A stretch of 15,066 nt of DNA from Micromonosporaceae bacterium (GTDB lineage Bacteria; Actinomycetota; Actinomycetes; Mycobacteriales; Micromonosporaceae). The notes beneath the pieces were generated by a model. The model was not told the DNA's origin, made no database searches, and saw only the letters and a program-made list of their open reading frames with translations. Shown here piece after piece: positions 1 to 6,540 of the stretch. The translations under genes and the position numbers were made by a program. The stretch covers positions 1 through 15,066 of the forward strand of contig JADGHA010000050.1 in NCBI GenBank assembly GCA_019689695.1, given 5' to 3'. The stretch's first letter is position 1, and each line of letters begins with the position of its first letter.

Positions 1-64
1 GGTCGACCTCGACGACTAGGTCGAGGGTCGCCGCACCGACGCACAAGACTACGGGCGGGGCCAT
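1..64 (-). CDS. PfkB/ribokinase-family carbohydrate kinase, N-terminal fragment
   Basis: Only the first 21 codons are inside the window; the gene continues past the left edge. The ATG at 64-62 is preceded by a strong ribosome binding site, GAGGAG (75-70), five bases away. The peptide contains VLCVGAATLDLVVEVD, which matches the first strand and the early Asp-containing substrate loop of PfkB/ribokinase sugar kinases (pattern hydrophobic strand, then G-x-x-x-x-D). Family members phosphorylate sugars, nucleosides or small polyol/acid derivatives with ATP in the cytoplasm. The gene diverges from the DeoR regulator and its operon, so it is probably part of the same pathway and under the same control. 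The substrate cannot be read from this fragment. The assignment rests on a short N-terminus, so a different Rossmann-type start is possible. Confidence 0.62.
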   Translation of the reverse strand, partial: MAPPVVLCVGAATLDLVVEVD

Positions 65-69
65 GATCA

Positions 70-75
70 CTCCTC
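70..75 (-). promoter_or_regulatory. Ribosome binding site of the divergent kinase gene
   Basis: On the minus strand this reads GAGGAG, five bases before the ATG at 64-62. It supports the partial kinase as a real gene start despite the missing remainder. Confidence 0.65.
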
Positions 76-76
76 A

Positions 77-98
77 AGTTGTTCCCTTTGAAACAACT
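77..98. promoter_or_regulatory. Candidate operator: 7-bp inverted repeat
   Basis: AGTTGTT (77-83) and AACAACT (92-98) are perfect inverted arms around an 8-base spacer. The element sits immediately upstream of the kinase ribosome binding site, within the divergent region between kinase and regulator. A dimeric repressor bound here could block the minus-strand transcript. The DeoR protein encoded next door is the natural candidate, but this is inference; DeoR-family sites differ widely and no consensus was matched. Confidence 0.4.
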
Positions 99-109
99 AT
101 CCGGTAGAC

Positions 110-159
110 TCTCACAAACCCTGTGCGATTGTAAACATCGCGACTTGGGTTTCTCACAA
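110..159. promoter_or_regulatory. Direct repeats and small palindrome in the divergent control region
   Basis: The octamer TCTCACAA occurs at 110-117 and again at 152-159. The repeats are 42 bp apart, close to four helical turns, so both copies face the same side of the DNA. Between them lies a 5-bp-arm inverted repeat, GCGAT (125-129) and ATCGC (137-141), around TGTAAAC. Such paired half-sites are what an oligomeric sugar regulator like DeoR could bridge. I could not place convincing -35/-10 boxes for either direction. Confidence 0.35.
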
Positions 160-198
160 GTGGCGGATCCGTCTCACCGGCGAAGGAGAGCCAGCGAC

Positions 199-1068
199 AT
201 GGGCGACCCGATCGACACAGCTGTCGTAGCAGTAGACGAGGAGCTGGCGGATGCGCCACTGCGGTACGGGTCAGCGCCCGAGCGACGGGGACAGATCTTG
301 GAGCTGGTCAGCGAGCAAGGCTTCTGTACCATCGCCGAGCTCTCGTCTGCGCTCGAGGTGTCGGAGATGACGGTGCGCCGCGACGTCGGCCGGCTCGCCC
401 GTGAAGGCAAGGTGCGGCGTGTGCACGGCGGGGTCACGGCACTGCCGAGCGAGGCGCTTAACCCCAGCGACTTTGCGGTCCGCGCCGCCTCAGCGAGGGA
501 GGCGAAGCGGGCGATCGCCCGTGAGGCGCTGCGCTTCATCCGGAGGCCACGCGCGACGATCGGGATCGACTCCGGGACAACCGTACTGGAGCTGGCGAAG
601 ATACTGCCCGAAGACCGGCGGCTGACCGTCGCCACCCACTCCCTGCCTGCGATGGTCGCCATGTCCAAGCTGAAGCAGGTGCACGTGTTCGGTCTCGGCG
701 GCGAGCTGCACCCCGAGACCCAGGACTTCGCCGGGCCTGCCACGCTCGAAGCCATCCGTGATCTGCGCATCGGCACGCTGTTCCTGGCCGCTGGCGGCCT
801 CAGCCGGCGTGGCGTCTACTGCGAGAGCGACCATGAGGCACTGGTGAAGCGCGCACTCATCGAGGTGTCCGAACGTGTCGTCCTGCTCGCCGACTCCAGC
901 AAGTTCGGCTCGTCCGCCATGGTCCGGGTCTGTGGGCTGGACGCGGTAGACCACGCCGTCATCGACGACGCCATCACCGCCGCCGACGCCGCCCTGCTCG
1001 CCGACAACGGCGTCGACCTTCGGCGCGCGAGCCTCTCCGACCACCCACCGACTGACGATCCGCGTTAG
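199..1068 (+). CDS. DeoR-family transcriptional regulator
   Basis: This 289-residue protein has the full DeoR layout. Residues about 28-83 form a winged helix-turn-helix (core TVRRDVGRL at 58-66, wing RRVHGG at 73-78). Residues about 95-265 form the sugar-phosphate sensing domain, with the phosphate-loop motif DSGTT (124-128) and the late motif ADSSKFG (231-237). Family members usually repress carbohydrate genes and release DNA on binding a phosphorylated sugar or intermediate. The ATG at 199 is chosen because AAGGAG lies at 183-188. An earlier in-frame ATG at 79 would add 40 unlike-family residues and would run through the candidate operators. The gene leads an operon: its stop codon overlaps the ribosome binding site of the dehydrogenase 11 bp downstream. 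It probably controls both that operon and the divergent kinase. The inducer is unknown. Confidence 0.92.
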   Translation: MGDPIDTAVVAVDEELADAPLRYGSAPERRGQILELVSEQGFCTIAELSSALEVSEMTVRRDVGRLAREGKVRRVHGGVTALPSEALNPSDFAVRAASAREAKRAIAREALRFIRRPRATIGIDSGTTVLELAKILPEDRRLTVATHSLPAMVAMSKLKQVHVFGLGGELHPETQDFAGPATLEAIRDLRIGTLFLAAGGLSRRGVYCESDHEALVKRALIEVSERVVLLADSSKFGSSAMVRVCGLDAVDHAVIDDAITAADAALLADNGVDLRRASLSDHPPTDDPR

Positions 1069-1079
1069 GAGAACTGCAG

Positions 1080-2099
1080 ATGAAGGCGGTACGGTTCCTC
1101 GGTGACGGCGAGTTGGCCGTTGTGGGCCTGCCGGACCCCGCGCCCGGAATCCGCGAAGTTCTGCTCGCACCGGCCGCGGTCGGCGTGTGCGGCACCGATA
1201 CCCATATCCTTGATGGCCACTACCCGGCCCGCCCTCCGGTCACATTAGGGCACGAGGTGGCCGGCCGCGTCGTCGCCCTTGGCGACGGCGCACGCGGCTT
1301 GCAGGTGGGTGATCTCGTCACTGTCGAACCCCACCGCTACTGCGGGGTCTGCCAGTACTGCCGGCGCGGCATGGAGCACATGTGCATCGCAAAGGAGGCG
1401 TACGGCGTCCACCTCGATGGAGGCATGGCAGAACTCATGGTCGTGCCCGACCGCATCGCCTATCGGCTGCCCGAGGGAGTAGACGCGACCATCGGTGCCC
1501 TCACCGAGCCGTTAGCCTGCTGCGTGCACGCGATGGACCGGTTGGGCCTGATGTCCGGCCTGCCCATCCTCATCCAAGGCTGCGGCCCGGCCGGCGCCTT
1601 GCTCGTGGCCCTCGCCCGCAACCTCGGCTCGAACCCGATCGTCGTCTCGGACACGCGGCCCGACCGACGCGACCTTGGCATGCGCATGGGCGCCGACGTC
1701 GCCCTCGACCCGTCCGACCCGGACTTCGAGCGGCAGGCCCTCGCACTGACGGGCGGCGACGGCTTCCCGTACGCCGTTGACGCCGTCGGTCTGCCGGCCG
1801 TCCTGGAGAGCGTGATCCGCCTCGCCGCGCGCGGTGCCCGCCTGCTCGTCTTCGGCGTCGCGGAACCGCACGCCCGCGCGTCGGTCAGCCCGAACGAGAT
1901 CTACACCAAAGAACTGACTCTGCTTGGGACTGCCATAAACCCGTTCTCGCACCTGCGCGCCGTCGGCTTGCTGACCCGGCTGCCGCTGCACGAGCTGCGC
2001 GTGGCCGCCTACCCGCTCGGCAAGGCCGGCGACGCCATCGCCGCCGCTCGGACCGGCGTTAGTGACAAGATCCAGATCGCGCCTGGGCTCAACACATGA
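1080..2099 (+). CDS. Zinc-dependent medium-chain alcohol/polyol dehydrogenase
   Basis: This 339-residue protein of the medium-chain dehydrogenase superfamily is closest in look to sorbitol, galactitol-phosphate and threonine dehydrogenases. Catalytic zinc ligands are visible at C37 (GVCGTD), H58-E59 (GHE) and E143 (TEPLACC). Structural zinc cysteines are C88, C91, C94 and C102. The Rossmann motif GCGPAG lies at 167-172, and D191 at the end of the second strand favours NAD over NADP. The expected reaction is NAD-linked oxidation of a secondary alcohol in a polyol or sugar derivative to a ketone. The start is set by AGGAGAA at 1067-1073. The stop overlaps the next start as ATGA, implying translational coupling. 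Oddity: leucines 56 and 145 are encoded by TTA (1245-1247 and 1512-1514), a very rare codon in high-GC actinobacteria. The substrate is unknown. Confidence 0.9.
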   Translation: MKAVRFLGDGELAVVGLPDPAPGIREVLLAPAAVGVCGTDTHILDGHYPARPPVTLGHEVAGRVVALGDGARGLQVGDLVTVEPHRYCGVCQYCRRGMEHMCIAKEAYGVHLDGGMAELMVVPDRIAYRLPEGVDATIGALTEPLACCVHAMDRLGLMSGLPILIQGCGPAGALLVALARNLGSNPIVVSDTRPDRRDLGMRMGADVALDPSDPDFERQALALTGGDGFPYAVDAVGLPAVLESVIRLAARGARLLVFGVAEPHARASVSPNEIYTKELTLLGTAINPFSHLRAVGLLTRLPLHELRVAAYPLGKAGDAIAAARTGVSDKIQIAPGLNT

Positions 2100-3205
2100 G
2101 CGCCGCCACCGAAGCCGAATCGACACGAAAGGCGATCCGGCACTCCATTGCTGTCATTCCCGGTGACGGCATCGGCACCGAAGTTGTCCCCGCCGCGCTG
2201 CAAGTGCTCGACCCGTTGATGTCTCGGCACGGCATTCAGGTCGACTGGGTCGAGTACCCCTGGGGCTCGGAGTACTACCGGGCCAACGGCCGGATGATGG
2301 CCGAGGATGGCCTCGAGCAGCTCGTTCAGCACGACGCCATCTTCTTCGGCGCCGTCGGCGCCCCCGGCATCCCTGACAACCTGACCTTGTGGGGCCTGCT
2401 CATCCCGATACGGCGAACCTTCGAGCAGTACGTCAACCTACGGCCGGTCCGGTACGTGCCCGGCGTCCCGAGCCCGCTAAAGAATCCCGAGGGCATCGAC
2501 CTGATCATCGTTCGAGAGAATGTGGAGGGCGAGTACTCGCAGGTCGGCGGCCGGTTCGGGATCGGTGACGCCGAAGCCGCCGTGCAGGAAGCGGTTTTCA
2601 CTCGCGCCGGAGTGACCCGCATCGCCGCCTACGCCGCAGAGCTGGCACGCGGCCGGCGCGGACAGCTCACTTCAGCGACAAAGTCGAACGGGATCATCCA
2701 CACAATGCCCTTTTGGGACGAGGTCGTGGCAGAGGTCGTCGCGCGTACGCCCGGCGTGAAGCTGCGCACCGTCCTCGTCGACGCCCTCGCCGCCGCCTTG
2801 GTCTTGCGACCGCAGCAGTTCGACGTCATCGTCGCTTCGAACCTGTTCGGCGACATCCTGTCCGACCTTGCCGCCGGGTGTATCGGCTCCATCGGCCTCG
2901 CGGCGTCGGCCAACATCAACCCTGAACGCAAATACCCGTCGATGTTCGAACCGGTGCACGGCTCTGCGCCAGACATCGCCGGCCGCGGCTGGGCCAACCC
3001 TCTCGCACAGATGTCGACCGCCAGTCTGATGCTCGACCACCTCGGCCACCCCGGGGCGGCCGCCGAACTCACCGCCGCCGTAGACGGCGTCCTGCGTCAC
3101 GGGCCACGCACCCCCGACCTAGGCGGCACCGCTACGACCAAGGACGTGACTAAAGCAGTCCTCGACCACCTCAGCAGCTCGACCCCCACGAGGAGCACAC
3201 GATGA
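2096..3205 (+). CDS. Tartrate/D-malate dehydrogenase-like beta-decarboxylating dehydrogenase
   Basis: This 369-residue member of the isocitrate/isopropylmalate dehydrogenase family is nearest to the tartrate dehydrogenase/DmlA branch, judging by LWGLLIPIRRTF (98-109), YVNLRPVR (112-119) and GEYSQVGGR (145-153). Active-site residues expected for metal-dependent oxidative decarboxylation are present: R106/R107, R116, R140, Y147, K196 (SATKSNG), D229, and D253/D257 in the signature NLFGDILSDL (249-258). EPVHGSAPDIAG (285-296) is the cofactor loop. Known members convert D-malate to pyruvate, or tartrates to glycerate or oxaloglycolate, with NAD. Leucine biosynthesis is an unlikely role in this operon. 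The start overlaps the previous stop (ATGA) with only a weak ribosome binding site, as expected for coupled translation. The exact substrate, a 2-hydroxy acid carrying a neighbouring carboxylate, is not determined. Confidence 0.88.
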   Translation: MSAATEAESTRKAIRHSIAVIPGDGIGTEVVPAALQVLDPLMSRHGIQVDWVEYPWGSEYYRANGRMMAEDGLEQLVQHDAIFFGAVGAPGIPDNLTLWGLLIPIRRTFEQYVNLRPVRYVPGVPSPLKNPEGIDLIIVRENVEGEYSQVGGRFGIGDAEAAVQEAVFTRAGVTRIAAYAAELARGRRGQLTSATKSNGIIHTMPFWDEVVAEVVARTPGVKLRTVLVDALAAALVLRPQQFDVIVASNLFGDILSDLAAGCIGSIGLAASANINPERKYPSMFEPVHGSAPDIAGRGWANPLAQMSTASLMLDHLGHPGAAAELTAAVDGVLRHGPRTPDLGGTATTKDVTKAVLDHLSSSTPTRSTR

Positions 3206-4641
3206 CCACGACCGGCACGGTCGCCTCGGCAGTGAAGCACCAGGACATGTTCATTGCCGGCCGATGGGTCCCCGCCGCATCCACCTTCGAGGTCATCGAT
3301 CCCTGGAACGGAGCGCTCGTCGGCACCGTAGCGTCCGGCACAGCGGCGGATGCGACCGCGGCGGTCGACGCCGCAGCCTCCGTCAACGTCCCGCCGCCGC
3401 ACGCCCGCGCCGGCATCCTGCGGCACGTCGCCGAACTCATCGAGCAGCGTTCCGAACTGTTCGCGGCCACGATCCGCGCCGAAGCCGGCAAGCCCATCAC
3501 CGCCGCCCGGGGCGAGGTGTCGCGCGGCATCGACACCATCCGTCTGGCCGCCGAGGAAGCTCGTCATCTGGCTGGGGCTACCGTCCCGCTGGACGGGGTG
3601 GCAGCCGGCGAGGGCCTGCTCGCATTCGAGATACCGGTACCGCTCGGGATCGTCGCCGCAATCACCCCGTTCAACTTTCCGCTGAACCTCGTCGCGCACA
3701 AGCTCGGGCCAGCCATCGCGGCCGGCTGCCCGGTCGTCCTCAAGCCGTCCGAGAAGACACCGCTCACCGCAGGCCTCCTCGTCGCCGCGTTCGCCGAGGC
3801 CGGACTGCCGGCAGGGATGCTAAACCTGGTCACCGGAGACCCGAACGTGATCGTGCCGACCTGGCTCGCCGACGAACGCATCGCCGTTGTCACCTTCACC
3901 GGCTCCGCTGAGCTCGGCTGGAAGCTAAAGTCTGAGTCGCCCCGCAAGCGTCATATCCTCGAGCTCGGCTCCAACACCGCAATGGTGGTGGCCGCGGACG
4001 CCGACTTGGACGCCGCCGCGGCGGCCGCCGTGAGCGCATCGTTCACATTCTCTGGGCAGGCGTGCAATTCGCTGCAGCGGGTCTATGTCGCCGACGCCGT
4101 TGCTGACAGCTTCCTGCACAAGCTCGTCGCCAAGGCCGAGGCATTGCCCGTTGGTGATCCAGACGACGAGGCCACGGTCGTTGGTCCGCTCATTACTGCG
4201 GCCGCCACACGCCGGGTGCTGTCCTTGGTAAAGGCAGCCGTCGCGGAGGGCGCGACTCTGTGCACTGGTGGCGAACTCAAGAACGGTGTCCTCGCTCCGA
4301 CCGTACTGTCGGACGCCCCGCCGACGTCGGCAGTGCTGTGCGAGGAGGCGTTTGGGCCGATCGTCACCGTCAACCGGGTCAGCGACCTCACCGACGCGAT
4401 CAAGGATGTGAACGCGTCTAGGTTCGGCCTGAATACGGCCGTGTTCACTCAGGACCTAGCGACCGCGCTGCGATTCGCCGTAGAGGCGGAAGCCGGCTCC
4501 GTCCTCGTGAACGTCGCCCCGAACTTCCGTGCCGACAACATGCCCTACGGCGGAGTGAAGGACTCCGGCCAGGGCAAAGAGGGAGTGCCCTACGCCGTAC
4601 GCGAGCTCACCCAGTACAAGCTCGTCGTGATGGGAAAGTGA
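3202..4641 (+). CDS. NAD(P)-dependent aldehyde dehydrogenase
   Basis: This 479-residue aldehyde dehydrogenase is of normal family length. Motifs in order: ITPFNFP with catalytic N158, VLKPSEKTP with cofactor-binding K181, FTGSAELG (232-239), general-base E254 in LELGS, and nucleophile C288 in SGQACNS. The ELGSN and GQACNSLQR variants and the C-terminal YGGVKDSGQGKEG resemble the lactaldehyde, phosphonoacetaldehyde and sulfolactaldehyde dehydrogenase group. The expected reaction is irreversible oxidation of a short hydroxy- or anion-bearing aldehyde to its acid. The start overlaps the stop of the previous gene (ATGA), so the two are translationally coupled. It ends the operon 49 bp before the convergent argS stop. 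It probably supplies the acid later decarboxylated, or removes a downstream aldehyde; the order of steps is inference. Confidence 0.9.
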   Translation: MTTTGTVASAVKHQDMFIAGRWVPAASTFEVIDPWNGALVGTVASGTAADATAAVDAAASVNVPPPHARAGILRHVAELIEQRSELFAATIRAEAGKPITAARGEVSRGIDTIRLAAEEARHLAGATVPLDGVAAGEGLLAFEIPVPLGIVAAITPFNFPLNLVAHKLGPAIAAGCPVVLKPSEKTPLTAGLLVAAFAEAGLPAGMLNLVTGDPNVIVPTWLADERIAVVTFTGSAELGWKLKSESPRKRHILELGSNTAMVVAADADLDAAAAAAVSASFTFSGQACNSLQRVYVADAVADSFLHKLVAKAEALPVGDPDDEATVVGPLITAAATRRVLSLVKAAVAEGATLCTGGELKNGVLAPTVLSDAPPTSAVLCEEAFGPIVTVNRVSDLTDAIKDVNASRFGLNTAVFTQDLATALRFAVEAEAGSVLVNVAPNFRADNMPYGGVKDSGQGKEGVPYAVRELTQYKLVVMGK

Positions 4642-4666
4642 CCGAGCCCGATGGAAAAGCCTCGGT
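4641..4666. terminator. Weak hairpin between convergent ALDH and argS genes
   Basis: ACCGAG (4641-4646) pairs with CTCGGT (4661-4666) across a 14-base loop. No T-run follows on either strand, so it is at best a weak intrinsic terminator between two converging transcripts. Confidence 0.3.
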
Positions 4667-4690
4667 TACCACATCATTGATACACGGTAT

Positions 4691-6415
4691 TCACATACGG
4701 TCGGGTGTGGCGATGCCGAGCAGCCCCAGCCCGCGGCCGAGCACCCGCGCGGTCAGGTCGCACAGCGCCAGCCGGCTCTCGCGTACCTCACCCTCGGAGC
4801 GCAGCACGGGGCACCGCTCGTAGAACGTGGTGAATGCGGTGGCCACCTGACGCAGGTGGCCCGCGAGCTTGTGGAACTCCAGCGACTCGGCCACCCCGGT
4901 GACCACGCCCGGGAAGGCCAGCAGCTCGATGGCGAGGGCGCGCTCGGCCGGGTCGGTCACTGCGATCGCGGGCAGGTCGCGCCGCGGCGTCACCTCGCCG
5001 CGGCGGAAGATGGACAGGATGCGGGCCCGGGCGTACTGCAGGTAGGGCGCGGTGTTGCCGTCCAGAGACAGCATCCGGTTCCAGTCGAAGACGTAGTCGC
5101 GGGTGCGGTCGTTGGACAGGTCGGCGTACTTGATGGCGCCGATCCCGACCGCCAGGGCGACCTCGGCGCGGCTGGCCGCATCGAGGTCGGGGCTCTTCTG
5201 CGCGACCACCGCCTCCGCCCGCGCGATCGCCTCGTCGACCAGGTCGCCGAGCTTGACCGTCTCGCCCGCCCGGGTACGGAAGATCTTGCCGTCCGGGCCG
5301 AGCACCGAGCCGAACCCGATGTGCTCGGCGCGGGCCGGCGGCCGCAACCACCCGGCCTCGCGGGCAACTGCGTGCACCATCGCCAGGTGCTGGTGCTGCG
5401 GCAGCCCGACGACGTAGAGCAGGCGGGTGGCGCGCAGCTGCTGCGTGCGGTACCGGATCGCGGCCAGATCTGTCGCGCCGTAACCGTACCCGCCGTCACG
5501 CTTGCGCACGATGATGGGCAGCCGGTCGCCCGCCCGGTTGGTGAACCCTTCCGGGTACACGACCTTGGCGCCCTCGCTCTCGGTCAGCAGGCCGAGCCTG
5601 TCCAGCTCGTCGACGACCGGCGCCAGCATGTCGTTGTAGAAGCTCTCGCCAACGAAATCCTGCTCGGTCAGGCGGATGTCCAGCCGTTCATACAGGCGCA
5701 GGAAGTACTTCTCCGACTCGTCGATCAGCAGCCGCCACAGCCGCCGGGTCTGCTCGTCGCCGCTCTGCAGCGCGACCACCCGGGTGCGGGCGCGCTGCTT
5801 GAACTCGTCGTCGGCGTCGAACTTCGCCCGGGCGGCCTGGTAGAACCCGTTGAGGTCGCCCATCGACAGCTCGTGCACCGCCTCGGACTCGCCGATGTCC
5901 AGCAGATGCTCGATCAGCATGCCGAAGGGGGTGCCCCAGTCGCCGACATGGTTCGCCTTGATCACCCGGTGGCCGAGCCATTCCAGCAGCCGTACCGCGG
6001 CATCACCGATCACTGTGGACCGGAGGTGGCCGACGTGCATCTCCTTCGCCACGTTGGGCGCGGAGTAATCCACCAGTACGGTCTCCGGGGTGGCGACCGG
6101 CTGGACGCCAAGCCGCTCGTCCCGGCTCATCCCGGCGAGCAGTGACGCGATGGTCGCGTCAGCGACGGTCAGGTTGATGAAGCCCGGGCCGGAAATCTCC
6201 ACAGTGGAGCAGACGCCGTCGAGGTCGGCGATCCGCACCACGTCGGCGGCGATCTCACGGGGCTTGCGCCCCAACTGGCGGGCCAACGCCAACGCGCCGT
6301 CGGCCTGGAAGTCCGCGTGCTGGGATCGGCGCACGCTCGGGTCGGCCGGAGCGCCGGCCACCGCCGCGAAGGCGGTCGCGAGCCGATCTTGCAGCAGGGC
6401 CTCCAGAGTCGTCAT
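4691..6415 (-). CDS. argS: Arginyl-tRNA synthetase
   Basis: This 574-residue class I synthetase charges tRNA-Arg in the cytoplasm. The N-terminal additional domain spans about 4-85 (RSQHADFQADGALALA). The catalytic Rossmann core begins near 113 (VDYSAPNVAKEMHVGHLRS) and carries the HIGH-type motif HVGH at 127-130. The usual KMSKS loop is replaced by GPDGKIFRTRAGETVKL (373-389), a variation well known in ArgS. The C-terminal DALR anticodon-binding domain spans about 455-574 (YLQYARARI, FHKLAGHLRQVA, FYERCPVL). Length and ends are complete. There is no good ribosome binding site before the ATG, but a promoter-like pair lies just upstream, which suggests a leaderless mRNA. The sequence resembles the Streptomyces-type ArgS ending in LLGIxTP. 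Many actinobacteria carry another argS beside lysA, so this may be one of two copies. Confidence 0.95.
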   Translation of the reverse strand: MTTLEALLQDRLATAFAAVAGAPADPSVRRSQHADFQADGALALARQLGRKPREIAADVVRIADLDGVCSTVEISGPGFINLTVADATIASLLAGMSRDERLGVQPVATPETVLVDYSAPNVAKEMHVGHLRSTVIGDAAVRLLEWLGHRVIKANHVGDWGTPFGMLIEHLLDIGESEAVHELSMGDLNGFYQAARAKFDADDEFKQRARTRVVALQSGDEQTRRLWRLLIDESEKYFLRLYERLDIRLTEQDFVGESFYNDMLAPVVDELDRLGLLTESEGAKVVYPEGFTNRAGDRLPIIVRKRDGGYGYGATDLAAIRYRTQQLRATRLLYVVGLPQHQHLAMVHAVAREAGWLRPPARAEHIGFGSVLGPDGKIFRTRAGETVKLGDLVDEAIARAEAVVAQKSPDLDAASRAEVALAVGIGAIKYADLSNDRTRDYVFDWNRMLSLDGNTAPYLQYARARILSIFRRGEVTPRRDLPAIAVTDPAERALAIELLAFPGVVTGVAESLEFHKLAGHLRQVATAFTTFYERCPVLRSEGEVRESRLALCDLTARVLGRGLGLLGIATPDRM

Positions 6416-6423
6416 GGCGTACC

Positions 6424-6453
6424 AATCTAGCCGACGGCAAAGAGCCTGCTCAG
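6424..6453 (-). promoter_or_regulatory. Candidate argS promoter (leaderless)
   Basis: On the minus strand CTGAGC (6453-6448) and TAGATT (6429-6424) are separated by 18 bases, resembling a housekeeping -35/-10 pair. The expected start of transcription falls at or within a base or two of the argS ATG at 6415, and there is no Shine-Dalgarno sequence. This fits a leaderless transcript, which is common in actinobacteria. It is a pattern match only. Confidence 0.35.
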
Positions 6454-6493
6454 GGGGATTTGCGGCGGGTGACGGCGCTCAAACAGCAGAAGA

Positions 6494-6526
6494 GCACGGC
6501 CGCCCGTATGTTCGGCCCGGCCGTGC
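6494..6526 (-). terminator. Hairpin terminator downstream of the serine hydrolase gene
   Basis: GCACGGCCG (6494-6502) and CGGCCGTGC (6518-6526) form a perfect 9-bp stem with a 15-base loop, 15 bp past the hydrolase stop. On the minus strand it is followed by a moderately T-rich stretch (CTCTTCTGCTGTTT). It probably separates the hydrolase transcript from argS. Confidence 0.6.
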
Positions 6527-6540
6527 ACCGGCGACCGCGG

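Noticed and set aside
79..198. N-terminal extension of the DeoR regulator from an ATG at 79
   Set aside because: It lacks a ribosome binding site, is unlike the family and overlaps the repeats of the control region. The ATG at 199 has AAGGAG upstream.
373..1068. Two-gene or broken regulator because of the unusual DeoR C-terminal tail
   Set aside because: The sensor domain is complete through ADSSKFG and the last ~25 residues are just a variable tail; no frameshift seen.
2096..3205. leuB (3-isopropylmalate dehydrogenase)
   Set aside because: LWGLLIPIRRTF/YVNLRPVR and GEYSQVGGR fit the tartrate/D-malate branch better, and no leucine genes are nearby.
5230..5300. argS as a pseudogene because KMSKS is missing
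   Set aside because: ArgS enzymes commonly lack a canonical KMSKS; the replacement loop is the one expected in this group and the frame is intact.
4856..6145. Long plus-strand open frame opposite argS
   Set aside because: Composition is typical of the antisense of a GC-rich gene, with no domain, and argS on the other strand is unmistakable.
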